Counted from the first letter of the stretch, positions 33,351 to 43,894 are shown. The stretch: DNA of 64,000 nt from JBFWWP01 sp050246115 (GCA_050246115.1 JBFWWP010000005.1:62001-126000); one strand, 5' to 3'. Program-made: numbers and translations. Notes: generated by a model not told the origin, from the letters alone.

Positions 33351-36347
33351 ATGACTCAGGAATCGTCGCCGCCACCACGTCGCACGTCGAAGCTGATCGA
33401 TCGCATGCTCGAGTTCATGCGAACGAGATCGTGCTTCGCGTTCGCGCGCGAGGCAGCAGCCGTGGTGCAAGAGCGGCTCCCCGACTGGCCCCCCTTCTCC
33501 GACTCGCTCGTGAACGACTATCTCCTGTTCAGTCACCGGGACGCGCGCGGTCGTTCGCTCGCCCGCCTGTTCCTCGAGCACCAGGGTCCCCGGTTGGCGT
33601 CTGCAGATCGCGACCTGCTTCAGAGTTTCGATCACAGCGCTCTGGCTTGCTACTCGGTGCAGGGCGTGCAGTGGGGTGCGTCGATCCAGCTGAAGGAACT
33701 CGGTTCGGGCAAGCTCATCGACGTCACCGAGGTATCGGCGTCGCGCTCGCTGCGCGTGGGCATGACACTCGTGGCGCGCGTGGTACCATGCGATGGATCG
33801 CACGAGCTCCTCACGGTCTCCCCACCGCTCCCCGCCCAGTTCGGATACGAGACCGAACGCCGTTGGGCGTCCGGCGCGGCGCCGGCTATCCCCGATTCAC
33901 TGACGATCGCAGAGACCATCGTTCGCGCGATCGAGCGCGTCGACCGCACACCGACCAACGAGTTCGAAGCGACACTCCAAGCGCAAGAAGTGCTGCGCGA
34001 ACTCGCCTTTCCGTTGAGCGTCGAGGAAGTACAGCGGCGATTCCAGACGCTCCGAAGTCCGCTCGAGCTGATTCGCGAGAAGCACATCGAGTTCAACGCC
34101 GAAGAGCAGGTCGAGCGTTTCATGACGGCGCTCACAAGCCTGTGGAATCACACCCCTCGCGATGAGTTTGGCGGACAAACGCCAGCTCAGCGCAGTAACT
34201 CGGCGAGCGTCGACCGCGAGCAAATGGCCGCGCTGGCGCACGACTTCCTCCGGGAGCTGCAAGAGCGACTCGGCCCGCCACCAGGTACGCCCGAAGGTGA
34301 CGCCGAGTACCGTGCGCGCTCTCTCCAACTCCAGGCAGAGTGGCGGCGTACCCCGCAAGGCCAACTCGGAGGTCTCACACCAAGCCAAGTCATGGCGGGG
34401 CAACGCCCGCTGCCCGCACCGAACGAGTTGCCGGCGCCAGACCTTCCCATCTTCTCCAGCGACGCACTACACGGGATGCGTTCGCGCTGGGAGCTCGATG
34501 GCAACCGGACCGCATTGACGTGGGTGAAAGGACGCCTCGCGTGGCTCGCGCGGCGCGCCGGCGCAAGTCTCGACTTCACTCCCGCCGCAAACGTCGCGCG
34601 CGCCCTGATCGATGAGTATCGCACCGCGCGGAGCCATGCAGCGAACCCGCATGCGTTCACCTACGAATCGATCGAGGCATGGTTGGACGACCCGCGGGGC
34701 GACCTCGACTACCTGTGCTGCCTCGTCGACGACCTACTCTCGGCGGGACGCGAGCCGGCCCTCCAACTCCTCCTCGTGTTGCTGACCGAGGTAGGACCCG
34801 ACATTCGGTGCACGACGATGTCCAGGTTGAGCCCCGCTCAGGTCAATTGGGTGCGTCCGGAACTCATGGCCGATGTCGAGAACGCGCGGCAGGACGTCGT
34901 TGATCTCATCGAGCTCGCAGCAGAGTTCTTCACTCTCGGGGACGAGCAGCTGCTGCATGCGGTGATCGAGCGCATCGTGGACCTCGAGCCGACGAGTCGC
35001 GATCTCGAGGAACTCGCCGAGACGCTGGTTGCCGAGTGCGACGACGATTTCGTCGATGCTGCGGTCCTCCCCTTCCTCGAGGAAGAGGTCGGCGACGACG
35101 AAGAGTTCGACTGCCCCGACCTCGGGCGGTTCTACTCGCCGCGAAGCGACCCAGCCGCCGCCGAGCGCGCGGCCCAGTTGCTGGGCCGAACACCGGCGGT
35201 CGTCGAGCAGAGGCTCGAGCGCCTCGCGCGGGCGGGGGACGCACTCGCTCAGTCGATCGGGCTGGTTCGCCGGGCCTTGGCCCTCGCGCCCGCGAGCAGC
35301 CCGGTCACCGCGCGCGCGCCGTGCATGGAGCTGGTCCTGGGTCTGCTCGAGCGCGCTCATGCCGGGCACGGAGCCACGTCGGAGACGCAGTTGGCGGCCA
35401 TGGATCTGTGTCGCGTGTGGCTCGCCGCAGCTCTGCGTGGCGACCTCCCGGAGATGTCGCCCGGCCGTGCGCGCGAGCGTGCGCTCACACCCGAAGAACT
35501 GCACGCGCGCGCCCGGGTCGACGTGCCGTTGAACGCGGCCGAGCTGTTCGGCCTCGTGCGTCAGCCTCCTGCAGATCTCGCTGCACTACGCGACTCGCCG
35601 GACCACTTCGTGTCGTTCCACGCGGTCGCTGTGTCGGCAGTTCTGCATCCCGACGAGTACCTCGAGGACTACGTCGTGCGCGCGAACCGGACCGGCCTGA
35701 TCTCGCGCTCCCTCGAGGTCCCGGCCTGGAAACTCGGCGACCGCCTCCTCGACGCCATTTGGAAGGACCTTGCAGAGGACCCGCGGGGCGCGGGAAACCT
35801 ACCGTTTCTCCGTTGTGTCGCGCTACTCGGCACCGCGCGCGCCCGCGCGGCCCTTCAGTGGTTCTTGGCCGGTACCCCGATGCACGTGCCCGCGACGCCG
35901 TTGGTCGAAGCCGTGCGAGACGCCGGCGATCCGAACCTTGCTGCGTTGGTGTTGGAGCAACTGCGACGTGGCGATCTCGACCTCCACCGCGAGTGCCACG
36001 ACGCCGCGTACCTCGCCGACCTCGAGGCCGGCGTCGCGACCCTGGTCGCGGTGCACGACCTCGATCCCAAGATCGCCGAGTCGACGATCGCAGCGGTCCG
36101 CGCACTCGTGGAAGAGCACTCTTGCGAGAATCATGAGCACGATGCGGACGACACCGACCTCGCCGACTCGGACGACGGTCGGCCCAGGGCGGGGCCCGCG
36201 ATGGACTGGGGCCCTTTGCCGGAACTGCCGGACCTACTCGAACGCTCGGAGCCCCTGCAAGCAACGCCGAAACCCGGTCGCAACGACCCGTGCCCGTGCG
36301 GCAGCGGCCGCAAGTTCAAGAAGTGCTGTGGGGCCGGCACTCCGTAG
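33351..36347 (+). CDS. large SEC-C motif protein
   Basis: The 998-aa protein ends in a SEC-C zinc motif, 'GRNDPCPCGSGRKFKKCCG', the same knuckle found at the end of SecA and of many UPF0149-type proteins. The rest is soluble, mostly helical and acidic, with HEAT/TPR-like stretches such as 'DAGDPNLAALVLEQLRRGDLDLH'. The N-terminal third includes a beta-rich domain, 'YSVQGVQWGASIQLKELGSGKLIDVTEV', and 'HTPRDEFGGQTPAQ' and 'WRRTPQGQLGGLTPSQ' pairs. ATG 33351 has GGGGGGAGTC upstream. Function is unknown; a zinc-dependent protein-interaction or quality-control role is a guess from the SEC-C end. Confidence 0.7.
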   Translation: MTQESSPPPRRTSKLIDRMLEFMRTRSCFAFAREAAAVVQERLPDWPPFSDSLVNDYLLFSHRDARGRSLARLFLEHQGPRLASADRDLLQSFDHSALACYSVQGVQWGASIQLKELGSGKLIDVTEVSASRSLRVGMTLVARVVPCDGSHELLTVSPPLPAQFGYETERRWASGAAPAIPDSLTIAETIVRAIERVDRTPTNEFEATLQAQEVLRELAFPLSVEEVQRRFQTLRSPLELIREKHIEFNAEEQVERFMTALTSLWNHTPRDEFGGQTPAQRSNSASVDREQMAALAHDFLRELQERLGPPPGTPEGDAEYRARSLQLQAEWRRTPQGQLGGLTPSQVMAGQRPLPAPNELPAPDLPIFSSDALHGMRSRWELDGNRTALTWVKGRLAWLARRAGASLDFTPAANVARALIDEYRTARSHAANPHAFTYESIEAWLDDPRGDLDYLCCLVDDLLSAGREPALQLLLVLLTEVGPDIRCTTMSRLSPAQVNWVRPELMADVENARQDVVDLIELAAEFFTLGDEQLLHAVIERIVDLEPTSRDLEELAETLVAECDDDFVDAAVLPFLEEEVGDDEEFDCPDLGRFYSPRSDPAAAERAAQLLGRTPAVVEQRLERLARAGDALAQSIGLVRRALALAPASSPVTARAPCMELVLGLLERAHAGHGATSETQLAAMDLCRVWLAAALRGDLPEMSPGRARERALTPEELHARARVDVPLNAAELFGLVRQPPADLAALRDSPDHFVSFHAVAVSAVLHPDEYLEDYVVRANRTGLISRSLEVPAWKLGDRLLDAIWKDLAEDPRGAGNLPFLRCVALLGTARARAALQWFLAGTPMHVPATPLVEAVRDAGDPNLAALVLEQLRRGDLDLHRECHDAAYLADLEAGVATLVAVHDLDPKIAESTIAAVRALVEEHSCENHEHDADDTDLADSDDGRPRAGPAMDWGPLPELPDLLERSEPLQATPKPGRNDPCPCGSGRKFKKCCGAGTP

Positions 36348-36352
36348 GAGTG
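36338..36352 (+). terminator. short hairpin over the stop codon of the SEC-C gene
   Basis: CACTCC and GGAGTG form a 6-bp stem with the loop GTA, and the TAG stop lies at the loop/stem edge. There is no T-run. It may be a weak terminator. The following 36360-36440 has short direct repeats of CGGCTGCCATGCC type, and I see no gene up to 36818. Confidence 0.3.
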
Positions 36353-36818
36353 ATGCCGGACCATAATGCCCCACCGGCTGCCATGCCCCAACGGCTGCCA
36401 TGCCACAACGGCTGCCACCAAAGCAGCGGCTGCCCATCTTGGGCTGCGCGGCGTCGCCGTCCAGAGCTGCAAAGTGCTCTCCGCCTGAATCGTTCGACCC
36501 TGCGACGGAGAGCCAACGGCAGCGCATCAGCGGAGCGCCTAGCGGATCTCGACCGCAGGGCCCAGCCGTCATCACCTCGGTGTCTTGCCACCGAGGACTC
36601 GCCCACGGGCAAGTCCCACGCCCCACAGCAGCGACGACGAGCCCTCATGGGAGATTGACAGAGACTTAAACACGACATCACAGTCGGTGGGCAGCCTTCT
36701 CCTCGCTCGCGGCGCCTTCGCGTCGTGGGCGGCAACCGTCCGCCACCCCGGGTACTCGTTGTCGGGCTCGCTCGAGCCCATGCCCGAGGGTAGCTCGCAA
36801 ACGGAAGGAGTGTTGATC

Positions 36819-39170
36819 ATGAAGGCACGAACCTGGGGCCTGCTCGTGGGCTTCCTGGCCGCCTTGACTGGCGCGAGTGTCGACGCCCAAGTCACGATCC
36901 AGATGCTACATGCGTCCGACCTCGAAGGAGGCGTCGGCGCGATCGACGACGCGCCGAACTTCGCGGCCATCGTGGAGGCTCTCGAGAATGCGGCTTCCGG
37001 TCTTGCCGTTCCATCCGTGCTGCTGTCGGCGGGTGACAACTACATCCCCGGTCCGTTCTTCTCTGCGGCGGGGGACCCCGTCCTCCGGCAACCGCTCCGC
37101 GACGCACTCGGCGAACCGGCCGCGCGGGAAGGCGTCGGTCGAGTGGATGTCGCCATCATGAATCTCATCGGCTTCGACGCGGCCGCCATCGGCAACCACG
37201 AGTTCGATGCGGGCGCTGGCGTGTACCGGGAGATCATCGGAACCGACATTCGCGACGCGAACCTGGACGGAACTCTGGATGAAGCGCGCTGGCTCGGTAC
37301 GCAGTTCCCGTACCTCAGCTCGAATCTCGACTTCAGCGCGGACCCCGCTCTCGCCGGACTCTTCACCTCCGCGATCCTGCCGAACACCGCCTTTCGCGGC
37401 GCGCTGACCGATCTCCCTGCAGCGGCAGCGGCACCCAAGCTAGCGCAGGCCACGATCATTGACTTGGGCGGCGGCGAGTTCCTCGGCGTCGTCGGCGCGA
37501 CCACACCTCTGCTCGAGTCGATCTCGTCGCCGGGAGACACGACCGTCGTCGGCCCGGGCGCAGGTAGCAACGACATGATGTTGCTGGCGCAGATTCTGCA
37601 GCCGGTCATCGACTCGCTGCTCATGGCCTCGGTCAACAAGATCGTGCTCGTCTCTCACCTCCAGCAGATCACGCTCGAGCAGCAACTGCTGCCGCTGCTC
37701 CACGGCGTGGACATCGCGGTTGCGGGTGGCTCGGATACCCTCCTCGCCGACGGCACGGACGTTCTGCGCGCGGGCGACGTAGCGGCGGGTCCGTATCCGA
37801 TCGTCACGACCAATGCCGACCTCGACCCTGCGCTCGTCGTCAGCACCGATGGTCAGTACAGCTACGTGGGACGCCTCGTGGTCACTTTCGATGCCAGCGG
37901 AGTCGTTCAGGTTGGGTCCATTGACGCGAACGTCAGCGGCGCCTACGCGACCGACGACGCCGGCGTGACCGCCCTATGGGGGAACCTGGTGGATCCGTTC
38001 GCCCCCGGGACCAAGGGAGCGGCCGTCGAATCGCTGACCGCGGCGGTTCGTGGCGTTGTGATCGCGAAGGATGCGAACATTCTCGGCCGCACGGATGTGT
38101 TCATCGAGGGGCGCCGGACCCAGGTCCGCACCGAAGAAACCAACCTCGGGAATCTGAGCGCCGATGCCAATCTTGCCGCAGCGCTCTTGGTCGATCCAAC
38201 GACCCTCGTGTCGATCAAGAACGGGGGCGGAATCCGCGCAGCCATCGGCGCCGTCGACGGCGTGACGGGCGACCTGCTGCCGACCGCAGCGAACCCGGAG
38301 GCCGGCAAGCTCGCCGGTGACATCTCTCAGCTCGACATCGAGAACAGTCTGCGCTTCAACAATCGTCTGTCGCTCCTCACCGTGACCGCGCAGCAGCTCA
38401 AAGCGATCGCTGAGCACGGAGTGGCAGCGACCGGCCCCGGCGCGACCCCAGGACAGTTCCCGCAGATCGGTGGCATGTCGTTCAGCTTCGATCCGAGTCT
38501 GCCGGTCGGTCAGCGCGTACGAAGCCTGGCGGTGCCGCTTGCCCCCTACGACCCGATCGTGGTGCTCGACGGTGCCGTGGTCGGCAACCCCAATCGGCCG
38601 ATCCGCATCGTGACGCTCGACTTCCTGGCGAACGGGGGCGACAACTACCCGTTCCCCAGCTTCACGACCCTGAACCCGTCCTTCGCCAACCGCGTCGACC
38701 TGTCGAGCGTGGCGCAACCGGCTGGAGCTGCGACGTTCGCGGCGCCGGGGAGCGAGCAAGACGCGTTGGCCGAGTATCTCGCTGCGACCTTCCTGACCAC
38801 GCCGTACGGCGACCCCGATACGGCGAGCGACCAGGACCAGCGCCTGCAGAACCTGTCACGGAGGATGGACACGGTCGCGGCCCTCGTAGCCCAAGTGGCC
38901 TTCCAGCGCGGTGACTGCAACGACGACGCGGTAGCCAACATCGCCGACGCCGTCTACCTCGTCGACGCGTTGTTCGCCGGTGGCCCGATCCCGAACTGCC
39001 AGGATGCGTGCGACGCCAATGATGACGGCCTGACGAACGTTGCCGATGTGGTCTTCCTCGCCCAGGCGCTGTTCGCGGGCGGCTCGCAGCCCCCAGCCCC
39101 CGGCGGCGTCTGCGGTCAGGATCCGACGGCGGACGCCATCGGGTGTTCGACGGCGAGCGCCTGCCCGTAG
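36819..39170 (+). CDS. secreted 5'-nucleotidase/metallophosphatase with dockerin-like C-terminus
   Basis: The 783-aa protein has a signal peptide (MKARTWGLLVGFLAALTGASVDA). A calcineurin-like phosphatase domain follows ('IQMLHASDLEGG', 'VLLSAGDNYIPGPF', 'GFDAAAIGNHEFDAG'), then the 5'-nucleotidase C domain ('ETNLGNLSADANLAAAL', 'VSIKNGGGIRAAIG', 'LRFNNRLSLLTVTAQQLKAIAEHGV'). The last 95 residues carry two dockerin type I-like repeats, 'RGDCNDDAVANIADAVYLVDALFAGG' and 'DANDDGLTNVADVVFLAQALFAGG', before a Cys-rich end. It probably hydrolyses extracellular nucleotides for phosphate and is held outside the cell via the C-terminal repeats. ATG 36819 has GGAAGGAG upstream. Confidence 0.9.
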   Translation: MKARTWGLLVGFLAALTGASVDAQVTIQMLHASDLEGGVGAIDDAPNFAAIVEALENAASGLAVPSVLLSAGDNYIPGPFFSAAGDPVLRQPLRDALGEPAAREGVGRVDVAIMNLIGFDAAAIGNHEFDAGAGVYREIIGTDIRDANLDGTLDEARWLGTQFPYLSSNLDFSADPALAGLFTSAILPNTAFRGALTDLPAAAAAPKLAQATIIDLGGGEFLGVVGATTPLLESISSPGDTTVVGPGAGSNDMMLLAQILQPVIDSLLMASVNKIVLVSHLQQITLEQQLLPLLHGVDIAVAGGSDTLLADGTDVLRAGDVAAGPYPIVTTNADLDPALVVSTDGQYSYVGRLVVTFDASGVVQVGSIDANVSGAYATDDAGVTALWGNLVDPFAPGTKGAAVESLTAAVRGVVIAKDANILGRTDVFIEGRRTQVRTEETNLGNLSADANLAAALLVDPTTLVSIKNGGGIRAAIGAVDGVTGDLLPTAANPEAGKLAGDISQLDIENSLRFNNRLSLLTVTAQQLKAIAEHGVAATGPGATPGQFPQIGGMSFSFDPSLPVGQRVRSLAVPLAPYDPIVVLDGAVVGNPNRPIRIVTLDFLANGGDNYPFPSFTTLNPSFANRVDLSSVAQPAGAATFAAPGSEQDALAEYLAATFLTTPYGDPDTASDQDQRLQNLSRRMDTVAALVAQVAFQRGDCNDDAVANIADAVYLVDALFAGGPIPNCQDACDANDDGLTNVADVVFLAQALFAGGSQPPAPGGVCGQDPTADAIGCSTASACP

Positions 39171-39189
39171 TTGCTTCAACGATCGACAA

Positions 39190-39223
39190 TCACCCGCTCA
39201 CGGACCGTCCCGTGAGCGGGTGA
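39190..39223 (+). terminator. bidirectional terminator-like hairpin
   Basis: TCACCCGCTCACGG (39190-39203) and CCGTGAGCGGGTGA (39210-39223) form a perfect 14-bp stem with the six-base loop ACCGTC. It lies 20 bases after the nucleotidase stop and between convergent genes, so it can serve both strands. No T-tract follows, as is common in GC-rich genomes. Confidence 0.75.
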
Positions 39224-39421
39224 CGAGACGCGTACGTTCTGTGCGGTAGCTCCACTTCAGGATCAGCGGCTGCGACTCGTCCCGAGGCAAGCGCGTACCG
39301 CAGCCACTGCACCCGAAGACGCTCGCCTTCCGCCAATGACGCAAAGCGCCGGTTGGCGGCATTCGTGAATGCGCTCGACTTCAAGTCGTCACCAGACCCG
39401 GCGCGCGCGAGTCGACTCGCG

Positions 39422-42400
39422 CTACGCGGTTTGGGCGGCCGGCAACGACGACCGCGCCTCGCTCTCGCGCATCCGGAGCAAGCCGATGCCGGGGCAGGCC
39501 GCGATCAACGATTCGCGGTACGCCAACGGGCAGTCCTCGAGCAACAGGTTCAGCTTCTCGTTGAGAGCGGTGAGATGCTGACGGGTCACGCTCTGACGGC
39601 TACGGCGGTGGAACGCTTCCGCGAGCGTCGCGCGGATTCGCAGCTCTAGGGCACACGATCCCACACCCAGGGCGTGATCGAGCGCGCTTTCGAGGGTGTT
39701 GAGCGCGCGGCCAAAGTCGGTGCGTAGTTCGGGGCTCGTCTCGATCGAGCCGCGGACCGCCAGCCCGAGAGCCATGAGGGGTTGCAGGCCGAGATCGCGT
39801 GCGATCTCCAGCGACTCCGAACACAGCGCGAGCGCCCGGTTGGGATCGGCCCAACGCTCGAAGATCTCGGCTTCGACGAGCAGAGCGCGACACCGACCTT
39901 CCAGAATTCCGAGCTTGCCGAAGAGCTCACGGGCAAGGGCCACTTCCTGGTGACCTGGGGTCGGCCCGTTGCCATGTCGACGAACGGTGGCGAGCAGCAA
40001 CCACGCCTCGGCCTCGAGTCGATCTATGGAGAGCGACTCGGCCAGCGCCAGCGCCGCCAGGCCGAGTTCTTCGGCGGCGTCCGCGCGGCCCAGCGAACGA
40101 TAGGCGTGACCGAGTTCGATCAGGGCATGAGCGACCCCGGGCTCGTGCTCGAGCTCGAGATAACTTCTCAGCCCGCGCATGAGGAACTTGAGCGCCGAGC
40201 CGAACCGGCCGCGACCCAGATACAACAAGCCCACTTGGAGGTTGGTCTCGGCGATGCGCTCGCGCTCCGGGAACTCCGCCAGGGCGTCCAAGCCCTTCTG
40301 GAGGAACTCGAGGGCTTGCCCGACCTCTCCTTGGAGCTGGCTCAGGATTCCCAGCTGAAGGTAGAAGCCCGAAACGTCGAGTTGCTCTTCGAGGGCGATG
40401 CGCAGCCCGCGCCGCAACAGCGCGCGGGCACTCTGGAACTCACCGCGATCACGGCGGAGATCCGCGAGCTCCGACAGCGCACTGACGAGTACGCGCGCGG
40501 GCACTCGACCCGTCTTCGCGACGGTCTCGGAGTGTACCCGGATCTCGTCGTCTCGCTCCGAGCGGCCGCGATAGTCACACGGAAGCCCGGGCACCGTCGG
40601 CGGTAGCTCGGTGCGTTCGCGCAGGCTCTGATAGAGGGCGTGCAAGCGAAAGTAGTGCGCGCCCGCGACCGGATCCCCGTGGAACAACGCCACCATCCCC
40701 AGCGCGCCGAGAATGCGCGTCGTTCGCTCCTCGTTGCCGAGTTCGGCTTGCGCCTGGAACGCCCGTTGGAAGGCGGCGGTCGCCTCCGACCAGTTCTCGC
40801 TGCGAGCGTGCAAGTAGCCGAGTCGCTCGTCGATACGCGCAGCGAGCAGCCTCGATCCAGTCGCCCGAGCGATCGGCACGGCCTCCTCGAGGCGCGCCCG
40901 CGCGACCCCTTCCTGCCCGCGATGCTCGTGCATGAACGCCAAGCGAAGGAGTGAGTCGAAAACCTGCTGAGAGGTTCCTTGGACCTTCGCGAGCGCGTGG
41001 AAGCGCTCTTCGAAGTCGAGTGCCTCCACCAACTCTCCGCGGTGAAAGTGAGCCTCCTGGGTCACACGGCAAAGCTCGAGGAACTCCGGGTCATCCCCCA
41101 CGTCGCCCAACGTGGCAACCTCGATCCCCTCCCGACAGTAACGCAACGTCTCGTCGTACGAACGGCTTCCCAGGTAGCTGGCGGCGATCGAGGCCAAGAG
41201 CAGCAGGCGCTCCCCGGAGCGCGACGCCCCCGACACGACGTCGAGACCCCGTCGATAGAACGCGAGCTCCTTGTCGTGGATACCCCGCCGGCCCGCGACC
41301 AACCCGAGTCGACGCCACAGTCCCGCGAGCCGCTCGCCGTCGAGTCGCCGCGCCAGGTGCTCGATGCGTCCCTCGAGTTCGGTCAGGCTCTTCTCATCTC
41401 CCAAGCGGTGGTCCGCAAGCAGTTCCGTGAAGTGCGTCAGCCCCTCGACGAGACGATCGGCGTCGTCGTCATGGAGCCGATCGAGCACCTCCCCATAGAT
41501 GCGCAGCGCGGTCGGGTAGTCGCAGAGGCGAAAGGCTTCATCGGCGGCAAGGAACCCCGCTTCGACCGCACCCGGTGCACCCGGGGCCCGGGTACGGTGG
41601 TAGTAGACCTCCTGGAAGCGGCGGTGCGGTCGCTGCTGGTACTCCTGTTCGATCGCGTCGGCAGCTCGCGCGTGCAGCTCTCCGCGCTCCCGCGCCGAAA
41701 GCGATTCGTCCAGCATGCGCTGCACACGCTCGTTGCGGAGGCTGATCGCCCCACTCGGGAGCTTCGTGACCCAACCTCCCTCGACCAACGAGTCGACGCA
41801 CGCGGACAACTCCTCGGGCGTACTGCGCGTGACCTGGACGAGGATCGGCGGCGAAATCGGCTTCCCGAGGACGGTGAGGGCATTCAGCACGAACCGCGCC
41901 GGGCGCTCCACTCGCTTGAGTTCTTGGGTGACGTCGAACTCGTAACGTCCCAGCTCGAGCAGCAGCTTCGCGCCCGCCAGCGCGGAGTCGTACCCACCCT
42001 GCCGCCGCACCCGTTCGAAGCGATGCTCGAGATCGAGCGGGTTCCCGCGCGTGAGTTGGTAGAGCTTCTCGCGGATCGAGAGGGGGATCTCCTCCCCCAA
42101 CTCGTCTGCCAAGGCCTTGCCGAACTCGTCGCGCCCGAGACCGCGCAGTGCGAACGACAGCAGTTCGGTCTCCGGGAGGTCCAGGGGGCACTCCTCCTCG
42201 GACTCCGTGCATAGAACCAACGCGAGCCGCGGTCGCGGAGGTAGCGGCAAGCGCGCCTTGCGGCCCTTGCTCCGCGCCCGCAGCACGCCGCCCAAGGTCG
42301 TGAGCAGTTGGCGGCCGAGAGCGTCCAAGTGCTCGCCCCCGTCGATGTGCAGGATCGTCGGCACCCGTTCCGCGACGCGGAGGAAGATACCACCGAGGTG

Positions 42401-42904
42401 GTCGATCAAGCGGCAGCGCTCGTACTCGGGATCGAGGCTGGGGAGCGGCTCGACGACGCGGCCCCAGTCGACCTCGGGGAGCACGCGATCGAGCGCACCC
42501 GCGTGGCGCGTGACGATCTCGTTCCAGATGTGTTGCCAACGTTCGTCGCCCGCCGCAGCTCGGGAGCGGGCCAAGTCGATGAGCGTACGCGCCAAGCCGA
42601 GCACCGGCTCCAGGATCTCGCCGGCATGGGCATGGGCACGGGCGGTCGCAAAAGCCAGGTCGACGCCCCGGGAGCGCTCACGCACTTCGCACACCAACGT
42701 GGACTTGCCGACTCCGAGTTCTCCGGCGACCCAAACCACGTACGGTGGATCCTGCACGGGATCGGTTTCCAGAATCGAGGCCAGGAACCGATCGAGCTTC
42801 GCCAGGTGTCGCTGCGAGACTCGCCCCCGACCCGCCGTCGAGGGAGTGGCCGAACTCTGATTCTGGGCGTGCTCGGGATAGACGGCTGCCAAGGTCTCCT
42901 GCAT
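39422..42904 (-). CDS. AAA ATPase with long TPR array
   Basis: The 1160-aa protein has an N-terminal ATPase of the STAND/AAA_16 kind. Walker A is 'GELGVGKSTLVCEV', a Walker B-like 'TILHIDGGEHLD' follows, then 'LALVLCTESEEECPLD' and a winged-helix-like 'ARFVLNALTVLGKPISPPILVQV'. From about residue 430 it is a long run of TPR-like helical repeats, such as 'ALEFLQKGLDALAEFPERERIAETNLQVGLLYLGRGRFGSALKFL'. Such proteins are signal-responsive scaffolds, often fused to a kinase, cyclase or DNA-binding domain; no such domain is visible here. ATG 42904 is preceded by GAGGGAGCAGG. Confidence 0.75.
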   Translation of the reverse strand: MQETLAAVYPEHAQNQSSATPSTAGRGRVSQRHLAKLDRFLASILETDPVQDPPYVVWVAGELGVGKSTLVCEVRERSRGVDLAFATARAHAHAGEILEPVLGLARTLIDLARSRAAAGDERWQHIWNEIVTRHAGALDRVLPEVDWGRVVEPLPSLDPEYERCRLIDHLGGIFLRVAERVPTILHIDGGEHLDALGRQLLTTLGGVLRARSKGRKARLPLPPRPRLALVLCTESEEECPLDLPETELLSFALRGLGRDEFGKALADELGEEIPLSIREKLYQLTRGNPLDLEHRFERVRRQGGYDSALAGAKLLLELGRYEFDVTQELKRVERPARFVLNALTVLGKPISPPILVQVTRSTPEELSACVDSLVEGGWVTKLPSGAISLRNERVQRMLDESLSARERGELHARAADAIEQEYQQRPHRRFQEVYYHRTRAPGAPGAVEAGFLAADEAFRLCDYPTALRIYGEVLDRLHDDDADRLVEGLTHFTELLADHRLGDEKSLTELEGRIEHLARRLDGERLAGLWRRLGLVAGRRGIHDKELAFYRRGLDVVSGASRSGERLLLLASIAASYLGSRSYDETLRYCREGIEVATLGDVGDDPEFLELCRVTQEAHFHRGELVEALDFEERFHALAKVQGTSQQVFDSLLRLAFMHEHRGQEGVARARLEEAVPIARATGSRLLAARIDERLGYLHARSENWSEATAAFQRAFQAQAELGNEERTTRILGALGMVALFHGDPVAGAHYFRLHALYQSLRERTELPPTVPGLPCDYRGRSERDDEIRVHSETVAKTGRVPARVLVSALSELADLRRDRGEFQSARALLRRGLRIALEEQLDVSGFYLQLGILSQLQGEVGQALEFLQKGLDALAEFPERERIAETNLQVGLLYLGRGRFGSALKFLMRGLRSYLELEHEPGVAHALIELGHAYRSLGRADAAEELGLAALALAESLSIDRLEAEAWLLLATVRRHGNGPTPGHQEVALARELFGKLGILEGRCRALLVEAEIFERWADPNRALALCSESLEIARDLGLQPLMALGLAVRGSIETSPELRTDFGRALNTLESALDHALGVGSCALELRIRATLAEAFHRRSRQSVTRQHLTALNEKLNLLLEDCPLAYRESLIAACPGIGLLRMRESEARSSLPAAQTA

Positions 42905-43295
42905 CCTGCTCCCTCTTCGGTCCAGGCTCGACCGCGGTGTCGACGAACCCCGAGCCGGCGCGCGGACGGGGCGCGAGAACGTTGGGCGAGAAGGTAGAAA
43001 GTTGCTTGGACTCGCCCGAGAACCATTACGGGCCCGAGAGTCACCGCGGCGGTCAGTTCGTGCCGCTGCGAACGCAACGCGAAAGGTCACGCCGCGCGTG
43101 GTGCCGTCGAGCCGAAAGGGTCGTTGCTGGGCGAGCCGCTAGGGTCTGCGCAAGAGACTCAGTTCACGCCTTGCGCGGCCCCTAAGAGAGAAGCGCGGGA
43201 GGGTCCCCCACTCGTCTTCCGACTCCAAGAAAGTCTACCCCGCTCGATTGGCACCGGCAAACGAGGGGCAGGCGCAGCGAGGTGCGAGCACGGCG
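42905..43295 (+). other. divergent intergenic region
   Basis: About 390 bases between the AAA-TPR gene (minus) and the TrmH-family gene (plus) show no coding potential I trust. The middle is rather AT-richer ('GAAGGTAGAAAGTTGCTTGG'), as expected for promoters. No palindrome or repeat was noticed. Confidence 0.35.
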
Positions 43296-43835
43296 ATGAG
43301 AAAGACACGAATCGACGAGCATCGAGCCGCTGCCGAGCTCCGCGAGCACAAAGCGCGCCCGCAGTTGTATCTCGTGCTGGACAACATCCGCAGCCTCAAC
43401 AACGTGGGCACGATGTTCCGACTGGCGGACGGGTTCGGGGTCCGCAAGATCTACCTGTGTGGAATCACCCCCCAGCCGCCCCGACCCGAGATCGCGAAAA
43501 TCTCGCTGGGGGCGGAAAAGACGGTCGAGTACGAATGGATGGAGGACCCGGTCCGGGCGGTGGTTCTGCTCCGCGAGGCGGGGATCCCGTGCGTGGCCGC
43601 CGAGCAGACCGATCAGAGCGTGCCGCTCATGGACTACTCCTTCCCCGACGCGGTCGCTATCGTCCTCGGGCATGAGACCGTGGGTGTGGATGGACAAGTC
43701 TTGTCCTTCTGCCAGGCGGCGGTCGAGATTCCGATGTTCGGGGCCAAGCATTCCCACAACGTCTCGGTCGCGGCGGCGGTACTGCTGTACGAAGTGCGAC
43801 GACAATGGCTGTCGCGTGGGTTCTCTGGAAGCTGA
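43296..43835 (+). CDS. TrmH/SpoU-family RNA 2'-O-methyltransferase
   Basis: The 179-aa protein is a minimal SPOUT methyltransferase. Motif 1 is 'LVLDNIRSLNNVGTMFRLADGFGV', motif 2 is 'AIVLGHETVGVDGQVL', and motif 3 is 'VEIPMFGAKHSHNVSVAAAVLLYE', which forms the knotted SAM pocket. It lacks the extra N-terminal RNA-binding domain of RlmB. It would methylate a ribose 2'-OH in tRNA or rRNA; the exact site is unknown. ATG 43296 was preferred to upstream in-frame starts because the family homology begins soon after. The RNase HII-like gene follows about 60 bases later. Confidence 0.9.
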   Translation: MRKTRIDEHRAAAELREHKARPQLYLVLDNIRSLNNVGTMFRLADGFGVRKIYLCGITPQPPRPEIAKISLGAEKTVEYEWMEDPVRAVVLLREAGIPCVAAEQTDQSVPLMDYSFPDAVAIVLGHETVGVDGQVLSFCQAAVEIPMFGAKHSHNVSVAAAVLLYEVRRQWLSRGFSGS

Positions 43836-43894
43836 CGATTCGCTGCGAGCGCAACGACCCGCGCAAGTCCGGCGGAGGTGAGAAGGGGTTACGC

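Noticed and set aside
39190..39384. A 64-codon minus-strand frame behind the AAA-TPR gene
   Set aside because: Its 3' end lies in the terminator hairpin and no Shine-Dalgarno or homologous motif is seen. It might be a small gene but is not supportable.
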